A program made the position numbers and the translations under genes. Of a stretch of DNA of 37,668 nt, positions 15,147-23,104 are shown piece by piece (positions within the stretch are counted from its first letter, which is position 1; each line of letters opens with the position of its first letter). Origin of the DNA: Candidatus Heimdallarchaeota archaeon. GTDB taxonomy: Archaea > Asgardarchaeota > Heimdallarchaeia > Heimdallarchaeales > Heimdallarchaeaceae. Location: positions 1 through 37,668 of the forward strand of contig JAUVXQ010000002.1 of assembly GCA_030603505.1 (NCBI GenBank), in the 5' to 3' direction. The notes below the pieces were generated by a model, which made no database searches, had not been told where the DNA came from, and worked only from the letters and a program-made list of their open reading frames with translations.

Positions 15147-15762
15147 ACTAGCCGTAAACAAAAACACAAAAATAACGTTTAGAAAAAGAGAGGTACAAAA
15201 CATTGTGAAGTTCGCTATAGTTATCACTAGTTTAGTTATTGTATCAACATTTGCAGCAGTTTTCTTCACTTCATTTCCAGAAAATGATTTTTCTGAATTG
15301 TCTTTACTTATGTATGATTCAACAGAAAATAGTTTTTTGGCTACAAATTATCCTACTGTGATTAATACAGATCAAAATGAAACCATATTTTTTATGGTGA
15401 AAAATTATGGTAGCAAAGTTAACTATTACGAAGTTCGAGTTAAAATTACAGAACTTTCACAAATAATAAGTTTAAATCTCTCTGTACCACCTTCAGAGTG
15501 TTACATGTTATATGTTCAAAACACTTTCGAAAAGATTCTTCCCTCTGCAACCAAAGCAGAGAAAGAAATAGCGAAAACTATTGAAGCAGATTATATATGG
15601 GGACCTACATCAATTTCATTATATGTAAATGAGAATATAAAACAATTTTTAGGTGAAAATAATCAATTTAAAGTTGTTTTTGAGTTGTGGATTTTTGACA
15701 CTACAGCAGGGCAATTTCAATACTCTGGTATAGCAGTGTTCTTGGAACTTTCGTATCTATAA
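15133..15762 (+). CDS. Extracellular domain of a split DUF1616-like protein
   Basis: A 209-residue protein with a basic cytoplasmic head, one membrane helix (VKFAIVITSLVIVSTFAAVFFTSF, about 25-48) and an extracellular domain. That domain begins FSELSLLMYDSTENSFLATNYPT and continues with ETIFFMVKNYGSKVNYYEVRV. This pattern (FTELYLL..., YP, then a V-N-x-G/E-x-x-x-x-Y strand) is the one found C-terminal to the membrane helices in single-chain DUF1616 proteins. The second half holds helices and FKVVFELWIFD, an immunoglobulin-like edge. It starts inside the previous gene (14-bp overlap). The most economical reading is that one ancestral DUF1616 protein is split here, with the helical protein inserted between its halves. 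Confidence 0.75.
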   Translation: MKKIKLAVNKNTKITFRKREVQNIVKFAIVITSLVIVSTFAAVFFTSFPENDFSELSLLMYDSTENSFLATNYPTVINTDQNETIFFMVKNYGSKVNYYEVRVKITELSQIISLNLSVPPSECYMLYVQNTFEKILPSATKAEKEIAKTIEADYIWGPTSISLYVNENIKQFLGENNQFKVVFELWIFDTTAGQFQYSGIAVFLELSYL

Positions 15763-15774
15763 TAAGGTGATTTC

Positions 15775-16422
15775 GTGCAAAAAACGGTTTTAATTCTTTC
15801 GGATATACATGGACAGATGATAACTTTAAAATCCATTTTGGAAAAAAGCCAGAAAAAAGGCATTAATTTCTGTTTTATTGCTGGAGATATAACAAATTTT
15901 GGAACTATTAATAATCTTGAAAATGTTCTTAAATTAATAATAAAGTACATCGCAAAAACTTACTTTGTTCTAGGGAATTGTGACCCAAAAGTAGATAAAA
16001 CGTTTTCATCATCTGCAACTCTATTAGAATCTCAATTCTATAAACTAGATTTCTTTACAGTCTTGGGTTTTGGAACACATAAACCCAAAATAAAAAATGC
16101 TCCATTAAGGAAACTACGTAAAAGACAAGAGAAGGTTTGTTTAATCACTCACGTTCCACCATATGGAACAAAAGCTGATTACGTTTCGTTTAACAGACAC
16201 AGAGGTTCATTGGAAGTAAGAAACGTTCTTGAAAAATATACTAATGTGTTCCTACATATTTCTGGACACATCCATGAATCTCCAACAATATCAAAAACCA
16301 ACAATTGTACAATAATCAACCCTGGACCTGTTACAATCGGTAACTATGCCATTATATCCATCGATAATCATCACAATGTTACAGGAAAAATCTACAACAT
16401 TCACGACATTCAGGAGATTTAA
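15775..16422 (+). CDS. Calcineurin-like metallophosphoesterase
   Basis: A 215-residue soluble phosphoesterase with the full dimetal motif set: DIHGQ (Asp10, His12), GDITNFG (Asp38), GNCDP (Asn68, Asp70), THVPPYG and GHIHESP. It belongs with the small archaeal Icc-related enzymes rather than DNA repair Mre11, as there is no capping domain. The substrate is not readable; cyclic nucleotides or phosphodiesters are family possibilities. GTG 15775 is the start, with AAGGTGAT five bases upstream, one of the clearest ribosome binding sites in the window. It lies 12 bp after the DUF1616-like extracellular gene and 3 bp before the HD hydrolase, so it is in the same operon. Confidence 0.92.
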   Translation: MQKTVLILSDIHGQMITLKSILEKSQKKGINFCFIAGDITNFGTINNLENVLKLIIKYIAKTYFVLGNCDPKVDKTFSSSATLLESQFYKLDFFTVLGFGTHKPKIKNAPLRKLRKRQEKVCLITHVPPYGTKADYVSFNRHRGSLEVRNVLEKYTNVFLHISGHIHESPTISKTNNCTIINPGPVTIGNYAIISIDNHHNVTGKIYNIHDIQEI

Positions 16423-16425
16423 TTA

Positions 16426-17112
16426 ATGCTAAAAAGACACAAAATAAAATTTTTTTCTGATCACAATCAATTTACCAGCTTAATACTGGAGGCATATAAC
16501 TACGTTGTAGATAAATTTGCAGAAGACGAAAGCAGTGATTCACATTCACTCGAGCATACAATTCGAGTTACAAACACTTGTATTAAATTAACTAAGAAAC
16601 TGGGAGGAGCTATAGATGTAGTAATCCTTGCAGCTTTATTTCATGATGTGGGGAGAAGTGTTGAGAAAAAAACTGGAAAATGCCACGCAGAAGTTAGCGC
16701 AGCGATTGTTTCCAAATTCTTAAAGAAAAGGGGTTTAGAGCCACTAATAAAGGAAGTTAGTGAAGCTATTCTATCTCATCGGTATAGTAAAGAGATTGAA
16801 CCGAAAACAAAGGAAGCGAAGATTCTCCAAGATGCAGATTCTCTCGATGCATTAGGATCAATAGGTTTGTATCGTACAATAAGCTATAGCATTGAATTCA
16901 AACGTGATTTGAAGAAGGCGAAAGAACATTTTCATGAGAAATTGTTTAAACTTCCTTCACATATGCATTTTCGTATTACAAAAAAACTTGCTCACAGAAA
17001 GTGTGCAATTTTAAAGTCGTTCATTAGTGGGCTAGATTCCGAAAGCATCGATTCTGATTATGAAAAAATTTTTCAACAAATAAAGAATATTAATAGATTA
17101 CAAAAAACATAA
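16426..17112 (+). CDS. HD-domain phosphohydrolase
   Basis: A 228-residue HD-superfamily enzyme. Metal ligands are visible as His44 (SLEHTIRV), His73-Asp74 (ALFHDVGRS), and downstream histidines (KCHAEVSA, LSHRYS) before the final aspartate in QDADSLDALG. The order and spacing fit the YedJ/COG1418-like group, in which substrates have been assigned only rarely (nucleotides or cyclic nucleotides). It starts at ATG 16426 with GGAGAT eight bases upstream, 3 bp after the metallophosphoesterase. Two phosphohydrolases in tandem suggest sequential steps on one phosphorylated metabolite or signal. The transcript probably ends before the TATA-like TTTAAATAC at 17113-17121, which serves the FKBP gene. 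Confidence 0.92.
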   Translation: MLKRHKIKFFSDHNQFTSLILEAYNYVVDKFAEDESSDSHSLEHTIRVTNTCIKLTKKLGGAIDVVILAALFHDVGRSVEKKTGKCHAEVSAAIVSKFLKKRGLEPLIKEVSEAILSHRYSKEIEPKTKEAKILQDADSLDALGSIGLYRTISYSIEFKRDLKKAKEHFHEKLFKLPSHMHFRITKKLAHRKCAILKSFISGLDSESIDSDYEKIFQQIKNINRLQKT

Positions 17113-17169
17113 TTTAAATACACATTCGCACAAACTATAATTAACGAAGATTATACACCAGTGAATTTA

Positions 17170-17859
17170 ATGACTACACTTGAAGCAGGTAATATGGTAA
17201 AAATCAATTATACAGGTAGAAAAACACAAGAGAATCAGGTATTTGACACAACTTTCGAAGATATTGCAAAAAGCGAAAACATTTATGATGAAAAAGTCAT
17301 TTACAGACCGTTTACAGTCATCCTAGGAAAAAACTGGTTACCTGTAGGATTGGAAGAAGAATTAATAGGCATGAAAGAAGGAGAGAAAAAAACTATAAGT
17401 TTGGAAGCGAAAAAGGGTTTTGGATTGCGTGATAGATCAAAAATCAGGCTAATTCAAAGAAGGGAATTCCAAAGATTGTCAATTAAGCCAAAAGAAGGGC
17501 TTAAAGTTGAACTTAATGGTGAAAGAGGTACAATTCAGAAGGTTTCTAGTAGCAGAGTAAAGGTTGATTTTAATCACGATTTAGCAGGTAGCGATTTAAT
17601 ATATGAAGTGGAAGTTGTAAAAAAGATAGAGGATATCAAAGAGCAATTTATCTGTCTATTAGAAAAAAGACTTCCAGGTGTAGATTTCTCCGAAGCCATC
17701 ATTGAAACTAAAGATAAAAAACTCATAGTTGAGCTCCCAAAATTTACTCGTTTCATGGAATTCATTCAATTCACACGAGCAGGAGTAGCTCGTGATCTTG
17801 GTGAAATTAGTAAAAAATATACCCATGTTACTTTCATTGAAAACTTTGAAATAGATTGA
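17170..17859 (+). CDS. FKBP-type peptidyl-prolyl isomerase (long archaeal type)
   Basis: A 229-residue cytosolic proline isomerase and folding helper. The FKBP fold is split by an insert-in-flap domain as in SlyD and archaeal long FKBPs: MVKINYTGR and VFDTTFED, then PFTVILGKNWLPVGLEEELIGMKEGEKK, the insert with KGFGLRDRSKIRLI, and the return strands near GERGTIQKVSSSRVKVDFNHDLAG. A C-terminal extension of about 75 residues (from EDIKEQF) is characteristic of the archaeal long type and probably binds clients. ATG 17170 is chosen; GTG 17161 would add three residues. A TATA-like box sits at 17113-17121. It converges with the UPF0179 gene, one base separating the two stops. Confidence 0.93.
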   Translation: MTTLEAGNMVKINYTGRKTQENQVFDTTFEDIAKSENIYDEKVIYRPFTVILGKNWLPVGLEEELIGMKEGEKKTISLEAKKGFGLRDRSKIRLIQRREFQRLSIKPKEGLKVELNGERGTIQKVSSSRVKVDFNHDLAGSDLIYEVEVVKKIEDIKEQFICLLEKRLPGVDFSEAIIETKDKKLIVELPKFTRFMEFIQFTRAGVARDLGEISKKYTHVTFIENFEID

Positions 17860-17860
17860 G

Positions 17861-18298
17861 CTATTCTTCTATTTTTTTGGCTTCAATAAGAATCAGATTT
17901 AAATCAAGTGGGCACTTGATTTCTTTAATCTTCCTTATTATCTTTATCTTGGCTTGCTCCTCAAAATTTGGATGTAAACAGTTTTCGTAATATTCACAGA
18001 TAACTTCTTTACAATTAATTGATGCTCTTTTTACAACAATATTGTCCAAAAATTTTGTATTTTCAATGGTTATCTTATAGTTAGCTTCTTCAACATCACA
18101 CACTATCATTTTACTATCATCAATTAGGCAAGCATGTTCTTTCCCCATAATGGATTTTATTATATAAGACCTATTTTTTTCAAGCGAATTGACACATACG
18201 TGCCTCAATGGGCAAAGTTCACAGATTTGCGTTTCTCCAATATGTGTAAATATGTATCCAATTTTTGTTATGCTTTTTTCTACAAGCGTAATAACCAT
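17861..18298 (-). CDS. UPF0179 family cysteine-rich protein
   Basis: A 145-residue member of UPF0179, an archaea-specific family of unknown function. The N-terminus MVITLVEKSITKIGYIF, followed by CELCPLRHVC (Cys26, 29 and 35), is the family hallmark. Further cysteines in CKEVICEYYENC and IKCPLDL near the C-terminus make a metal or iron-sulfur centre likely. No membrane segments. The gene sits tail to tail with the FKBP gene and 41 bp downstream of the G1P dehydrogenase gene on the same strand, so it may be co-transcribed with it. The biochemical role is not known to me. Confidence 0.9.
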   Translation of the reverse strand: MVITLVEKSITKIGYIFTHIGETQICELCPLRHVCVNSLEKNRSYIIKSIMGKEHACLIDDSKMIVCDVEEANYKITIENTKFLDNIVVKRASINCKEVICEYYENCLHPNFEEQAKIKIIRKIKEIKCPLDLNLILIEAKKIEE

Positions 18299-18339
18299 TC
18301 TGAGACTTTTTTAAGACTAGACTTTTTTAATATTGTCCC

Positions 18340-19416
18340 CTACGATATATCGTTTATTATTCCAGTTGTTTCGACTGCACGAATAGCGGCTTCATGAGTT
18401 AAGCCATCCTTGCCAAGAATTGTAAAGCGTTCAGGTCTTATAGAATGAGCAGTTTTAAGAGCTTCAATCACTTCTTCTTCAGATAAACCCAAATCCCTTG
18501 CTTTAGTGGGGAGTCCAATCTTTTGCATAATCAATCTTATAGTTTTCCAGTCCAAATCATGTAAATAAGCCATTATTAGAGTACCAAGAGCACATTGTTC
18601 GCCATGAAGTGCAGGCTTTTTAGCTATGGAATCTAATACATGACTGAACATATGTTCTGACCCGCTCCCTGGTCTTGAGGAACCAGCGACGCACATTGCT
18701 AAAGAACTACTAAGGAGAGCTTTAATTACAATTCTAGTGTATCCTTCTACTTGACTTCGTATAACATCGGCATTATTAGTGATTAAAGTAACCGTCATCT
18801 GAGAAAGTGCTATTGAGTACTCACTTACTTGTTCATTTTTTAAACGATGAGCTAAAAGCCAATCTTTTATAGCAGTTTCTTTTGAGAGAATATCACCACA
18901 TCCTGCTGCTGAAAAACGATAGGGTGATTGATCCAATATTTTAGTATCAGCAACTACAGCAATAGGTGGAAGCGCTTGAATAGAGTGCTTTTTACCACTT
19001 CCAGTTATTGATGCTCTCGAGCTTGCAATGCCATCATGAGAACAAATTGTTGGAATAGATATAAACCTTTGATTCGCTTTAAAAGAAACTAATTTTGCAA
19101 TGTCAATAGGTCTTCCTCCACCCAAACCTAAGACAAATTCTGTTTTGGCTTCATGCAATATTTCTGATTGAGAGTCTACTTCTTCAAGAGTACTATCTTT
19201 AATAATACTAACAGTAACTTTTTTCGCACTATCTTCTAAAATACTTTCGACATCTTTTGCAAGTCTTGTTCTAAGGTAATCATCTGTTATCAATAGAATA
19301 TTGTTGCCTAGTGATAAACGATCAATAATCTCTGGCAAACTTTGCAACATATTAGCTCCCAAAGATAGCATTTGTGGCATCACAATATGTTTGAATTCAT
19401 TATTAACGCTATTCAT
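18340..19416 (-). CDS. egsA: sn-Glycerol-1-phosphate dehydrogenase
   Basis: A 358-residue NAD(P)H-dependent enzyme that reduces dihydroxyacetone phosphate to sn-glycerol-1-phosphate, the stereo-defining backbone of archaeal ether lipids. The nucleotide site LGLGGGRPIDIAK (97-109) and the substrate loop SIPTICSHDGIASSRAS are clear. The three zinc ligands are visible as Asp175 (CGDILSKE), His255 (GSGSEHMFSH) and His271 (LHGEQCALG). Length and motif order agree with archaeal EgsA. Bacterial AraM-type homologues exist, but the surrounding genes are archaeal. It is divergent from the NSUN-like gene and shares an 85-bp promoter region with it, including a TATA-like TTTTTATACTT usable from both sides. 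Confidence 0.96.
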   Translation of the reverse strand: MNSVNNEFKHIVMPQMLSLGANMLQSLPEIIDRLSLGNNILLITDDYLRTRLAKDVESILEDSAKKVTVSIIKDSTLEEVDSQSEILHEAKTEFVLGLGGGRPIDIAKLVSFKANQRFISIPTICSHDGIASSRASITGSGKKHSIQALPPIAVVADTKILDQSPYRFSAAGCGDILSKETAIKDWLLAHRLKNEQVSEYSIALSQMTVTLITNNADVIRSQVEGYTRIVIKALLSSSLAMCVAGSSRPGSGSEHMFSHVLDSIAKKPALHGEQCALGTLIMAYLHDLDWKTIRLIMQKIGLPTKARDLGLSEEEVIEALKTAHSIRPERFTILGKDGLTHEAAIRAVETTGIINDIS

Positions 19417-19501
19417 CTCTGTAATGTAAAATACATAGGTTGTTTTTATACTTTAACTATGAGAGGAAAAAGTTAAACATCTTAAAGCGAATGAAAATAT
19501 A

Positions 19502-20467
19502 ATGGCGCCAAATGATAACCATACAGAAATATATGATTTAGGTGACAAATATGGTTATCTCCCGTATATGATTGAGCGTTATGTTGAGATGTTGGGAACT
19601 GAAAGTACAAGGAGATTGCTTCTTTTTAATGAAAAAAAACTCCCTAAAACAATAAGGTTAAACAGTTTAAGAGCTCCATTTAGTACAATTTCACGAAGAT
19701 TACACGAAAAGGGTATTAAATTAAAAAAAATCAATGAACACTTACCAGAGGGAAGAGAAGTATTAGAATCACCTTTTACTCTAGGAGCTACTCCTGAGTA
19801 TCTTAATGGATATTATATGCTGCAGGGAAAAAATTCTCTATACCCTGCTATATTACTTAATCCTCGATCAAACGAATTAGTAGGTGATTTTACAGCTGCA
19901 CCAGGAGGAAAGACATCTCATTTAGCTCAGATAATGAATAATAAAGGAACAATTGTTGCAATTGAAATAAGTTCAAAACGTTGCAGATCCTTAAAAGCGA
20001 ATCTATCAAGAATGGGGGTTACGAATACAATTGTTTTAAATATGGATGCACGGGGTGTAAAGGAACTTAATCTTAAATTTGATAAAATTTTGCTAGATGT
20101 TCCTTGTTCGGGTTCAGGTATCATTATTACAGACCCCACAAGAAAATCATCAAAAACTCTGACCGATCTCGCTAATTTCAATCGATACCAGATAGAAATC
20201 CTAAGTAAAGCTCTTGAAGTTTTGAAATCAGGAGGAGAACTAGTTTATTGTACTTGTTCTCTTGAAATTGAAGAAAATGAAATTGTTATTTCTAAGGTAC
20301 TAGAGATAGCAGATTTAGATCTTAAAACAATAGAAATATGTGGAGATTCAGGATTGACAAAGTTCAAAGATTATAAAATAAATTCTGAATTGAGCAAAGC
20401 TAAACGCCTCTACCCACATAAAACAAATGGAGAAGGTTTTTTTATTGCAAAAATGGTGAAAAAATGA
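19502..20467 (+). CDS. NSUN/Nop2-type RNA cytosine-C5 methyltransferase
   Basis: A 321-residue SAM-dependent enzyme that methylates carbon 5 of cytosine in rRNA or tRNA. The SAM loop is DFTAAPGGKTSHLAQ; LLDVPCSGSG holds the product-release cysteine (Cys202), and YCTCSLEIEENE holds the nucleophile (Cys252). An N-terminal region of about 100 residues includes IRLNSLRAP, which is the usual RNA-binding lead-in. The family covers RsmB/RsmF and Nop2/NSUN enzymes; which RNA is modified cannot be told. It overlaps the NIP7-like gene by four bases (ATGA), which favours a ribosomal RNA target because Nop2 and Nip7 both act on the large subunit in eukaryotes. ATG 19502 lacks a strong ribosome binding site. 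Confidence 0.94.
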   Translation: MAPNDNHTEIYDLGDKYGYLPYMIERYVEMLGTESTRRLLLFNEKKLPKTIRLNSLRAPFSTISRRLHEKGIKLKKINEHLPEGREVLESPFTLGATPEYLNGYYMLQGKNSLYPAILLNPRSNELVGDFTAAPGGKTSHLAQIMNNKGTIVAIEISSKRCRSLKANLSRMGVTNTIVLNMDARGVKELNLKFDKILLDVPCSGSGIIITDPTRKSSKTLTDLANFNRYQIEILSKALEVLKSGGELVYCTCSLEIEENEIVISKVLEIADLDLKTIEICGDSGLTKFKDYKINSELSKAKRLYPHKTNGEGFFIAKMVKK

Positions 20468-21012
20468 TGCAAGACGAAGTTATTTTTCAACAAAGTGATG
20501 AGAAAGAAAAGGAAATAATCCATTCGTTTTTCAAAAAATATTTCGGAAAAGCATCATTAAAAGAATTAGAAAAATGGTTTTTATGGATTAAGAAAGGAAA
20601 AACAAAGGAGGTATTTGTAGTTAACAAAAAAGTCAACCAAATATTATCAATTCTTAGTTTAAAGGTGTTTACAGCTGGTATTCCTTTAGGTAGTATTTGG
20701 GATAATAAATTTCAACTTGAAGTAGAAGGATCTAGTTTAATGAAAGACTTCACTTCCAAAATTGTTCAAATAAAAACCGACCAATTCCTTTATGGAAAAC
20801 CTATTTTTACTAGTAATGTTAAGAAGATTTTTGGAGAATTTAATAAAAATGACATTGTTATAGTAATTGGTAAAGATGGGTTACATTACGGTGTAGGTAA
20901 GGCACAAATTAGTTCTCGGAATCTAATAGAAGTGGAATCTAATACTGTTTTTATTAAAGGTTATGAACAAAAACCATTTGATAGAGGTTACTACCTAAGA
21001 AAAGCTGGTTAA
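20464..21012 (+). CDS. NIP7-like pre-PUA/PUA ribosome biogenesis protein
   Basis: A 182-residue protein whose C-terminal PUA domain (about 100-180) and preceding region match NIP7: DQFLYGKPIFTSNVKKIF corresponds to the FLYG...SG entry of NIP7, followed by NDIVIVIGKDGLHYGVGKAQ. The last residues, FDRGYYLRKAG, also resemble the tail of PUA domains fused to RsmF-type methyltransferases. NIP7 binds U-rich RNA and supports 60S maturation in yeast. The gene starts within the end of the methyltransferase gene (ATGA overlap), so the pair is translationally coupled and likely acts together. Whether it is an orthologue of NIP7 or a detached PUA domain of the methyltransferase is open. Confidence 0.8.
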   Translation: MMQDEVIFQQSDEKEKEIIHSFFKKYFGKASLKELEKWFLWIKKGKTKEVFVVNKKVNQILSILSLKVFTAGIPLGSIWDNKFQLEVEGSSLMKDFTSKIVQIKTDQFLYGKPIFTSNVKKIFGEFNKNDIVIVIGKDGLHYGVGKAQISSRNLIEVESNTVFIKGYEQKPFDRGYYLRKAG

Positions 21013-21077
21013 ATTCTTTTTCTAAGGATTAATAGTTTTCTTTGTATAAAAAAACCAGTTCGTGGTTTAAAACAAAA

Positions 21078-21089
21078 GATATAAATAAT
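21078..21089 (+). promoter_or_regulatory. TATA-like box for the fttA transcript
   Basis: AGATATAAATAA is a strong archaeal TATA match. It predicts transcription start near 21110 and a leader of roughly 70-80 bases, longer than usual for archaea, in which a small SD-led frame lies. Confidence 0.45.
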
Positions 21090-21141
21090 ACGTTTTTTCA
21101 TCTCTATTTGCCTATTACCGTTAAATGTAAAAGGAGAACTA

Positions 21142-21192
21142 TTGTTTCTATATAGTTTGTACATTGTTGAGTGTGAAAGGTGGGCATATTGA
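21142..21192 (+). other. Possible 16-codon leader ORF upstream of fttA
   Basis: AAAGGAG (21130-21136) sits five bases before a TTG at 21142, which opens a frame encoding MFLYSLYIVECERWAY. The TGA stop overlaps the candidate fttA TTG start at 21189 (TTGA). The strong Shine-Dalgarno match has no other start codon to serve, which is the main reason to take the frame seriously. Translation of this frame would deliver ribosomes directly to the fttA start. Confidence 0.35.
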
Positions 21193-23099
21193 GTTTTAAT
21201 GAAGTTTTAAACAAAGTTACAAGGCAAATACATGAACAACTTCCTGACAATTCTGAGATAACGCAAATTGAATTTGAAGGTCCTGAAGTAGCTATTTACT
21301 CGAAAAATCCTAGAGTGTTAGTAAATGATGAATCCATTGTGAAGGAGCTTGCAAAACAACTTAGAAAAAGAATTGTTATCCGTTCTGATCCAAGTGTAAG
21401 GTTACCTAAAGATGAGACAATTTATCTCATAAACGAGTTAGTTGGAGAGGTAGGAAACATAACCTCTATTGATTTTGATAATATAGTTGGAGAAGTAATT
21501 ATTGAAGCATTAAAACCTGGAGTTATCATTGGAAAATCTGGTGAAATGTTAAGAACAATCATAGCAAAAACATTTTGGCGCCCAAGAGTCATGAGAACTC
21601 CTCCAATTGAATCGAGAGTTATTAAAACAATTAGACATTTATTCCAAGAGCACTCTAAAAAAAGATTGGAAATATTGAGAAACATCGGAAAACGAATTCA
21701 CCGGCCACCAATTTATCGAGATGATACCATCCGCGTAACAGCTTTGGGAGGATATTCCGAAGTAGGAAGGAGTAGTTCATTGATTCAAACAGGAGAAAGC
21801 AGCATACTAATTGATTGTGGGATAAATGTAGGCAGTAACACACCCAACAATATGTTTCCACGATTTGATTTGCCAGAATTTGATGTAGAGCAATTAGAGG
21901 CAGTTGTTGTATCCCACGCGCACTTAGACCATTCAGGTTTTATTCCTTATTTGTTTAAATATGGTTACCGAGGGCCAGTTTATGTGACTAGACCCACAAG
22001 GGACTTAATGACTATGTTGCATATTGATTATCTGGATGTTGCAACAAAAGAAGGAAAAACTCTCCCTTATATGCAACGAGATATCAGAGAAGCGGTTCTT
22101 CATACTGTAGTTTTGGATTATGGAGAAGTCACAGACATATCACCCGATGCAAGATTAACGTTCCACAATGCGGGTCATATAGTAGGAAGTGCCATTCCTC
22201 ACATCCACATTGGTGAAGGAGTATATAATATGGCTTTTGCCCATGATATAAAATTTTCAAAGTCAAATCTTTTAGACGCCGCAACAGTTAGATTCCCACG
22301 ATTAGAAACATTATTTATTGAATCTACCTATGGAAAACCACAAGATGTGCTCCCATCTAGATCTGAATCTGAGAAACAGTTGAAGAACATAATAAAGGAA
22401 ATTATTACTGGGGGAGGAAAGGTTCTCATACCTGTGCTAGCTGTTGGAAGAGCGCAAGAGATTATTGTTGTTATAGAAGAACTGATGAGAAATGGAGATA
22501 TTCCTCAAGTTCCAGTATATACAGATGGCATGGTTCGTGAAGCTTCTGCTATAACAATATGCAATCCAGAGTTCCTTTCAAAATCCTTACGTGAAAGAAT
22601 ATTCCATGCAGGTCAAAATCCATTTTTAGCTGAACAGATGAAACATGTTTCATCTAGCGAAGAAAGAGATCTCATAGTAAATGGTGATCCATCTATTATT
22701 TTAGCAACAAGTGGCATGTTATCTGGTGGACCAAGTATATTCTATTTCAAGAAACTATGTGAGAATCCAAAAAACGCACTTATTTTTGTGAGTTACCAAG
22801 GTAAAGGAACACTTGGAAGAAGAATACAAAAAGGAATCACTGAAATCCAACTAATTGAGGATAGAAAGACTGTAATGTACAGCATCCAAGCTAAAATTCA
22901 TAGTATAACTGGATTTACAGGTCATTGTGATAGAAGAGAATTAGAGAACTACATTGCCAAGGTTTCACCAAAACCAGAAAGATTTATTATCCTCCATGGT
23001 GAGGAATCAAAAACGACGAAATTTGCATCATATGTTTATAGAACTGCAAAAAGAGAGAGTTTAGCACCAAAAAATGGTTCAACAATAAGACTAAGATAG
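21180..23099 (+). CDS. fttA: FttA / aCPSF1: KH and beta-CASP metallo-beta-lactamase ribonuclease
   Basis: A 639-residue homologue of CPSF73 that in archaea cleaves nascent RNA 3' ends and terminates transcription. Residues 1-150 form paired KH domains (IGKSGEMLRTII is the second KH GxxG-type loop). The metallo-beta-lactamase core has VVSHAHLDHSG (His246, His248, Asp250, His251), GHIVGSAIPHIHIGEG and AFAHDIKFS. The beta-CASP part shows IESTYGKPQ, PVLAVGRAQEI, ATSGMLSGGP and the final FTGHCDRREL and ILHGEE. Start is GTG 21180 or TTG 21189; the TTG has AGGTGG six bases upstream. It is one of the most conserved archaeal genes and supports the taxonomic call. It converges with the MCT-1-like gene, the stops 5 bp apart. 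Confidence 0.97.
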   Translation: MGILSFNEVLNKVTRQIHEQLPDNSEITQIEFEGPEVAIYSKNPRVLVNDESIVKELAKQLRKRIVIRSDPSVRLPKDETIYLINELVGEVGNITSIDFDNIVGEVIIEALKPGVIIGKSGEMLRTIIAKTFWRPRVMRTPPIESRVIKTIRHLFQEHSKKRLEILRNIGKRIHRPPIYRDDTIRVTALGGYSEVGRSSSLIQTGESSILIDCGINVGSNTPNNMFPRFDLPEFDVEQLEAVVVSHAHLDHSGFIPYLFKYGYRGPVYVTRPTRDLMTMLHIDYLDVATKEGKTLPYMQRDIREAVLHTVVLDYGEVTDISPDARLTFHNAGHIVGSAIPHIHIGEGVYNMAFAHDIKFSKSNLLDAATVRFPRLETLFIESTYGKPQDVLPSRSESEKQLKNIIKEIITGGGKVLIPVLAVGRAQEIIVVIEELMRNGDIPQVPVYTDGMVREASAITICNPEFLSKSLRERIFHAGQNPFLAEQMKHVSSSEERDLIVNGDPSIILATSGMLSGGPSIFYFKKLCENPKNALIFVSYQGKGTLGRRIQKGITEIQLIEDRKTVMYSIQAKIHSITGFTGHCDRRELENYIAKVSPKPERFIILHGEESKTTKFASYVYRTAKRESLAPKNGSTIRLR

Positions 23100-23104
23100 G
23101 CTAA

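Noticed and set aside
19447..19479. Inverted TTTAACT and AGTTAAA between egsA and the methyltransferase gene as an operator
   Set aside because: Seven-base arms in very AT-rich DNA with a 12-base gap are expected by chance; the hexamer core also occurs in the 24102 repeats, but with the opposite arm order.
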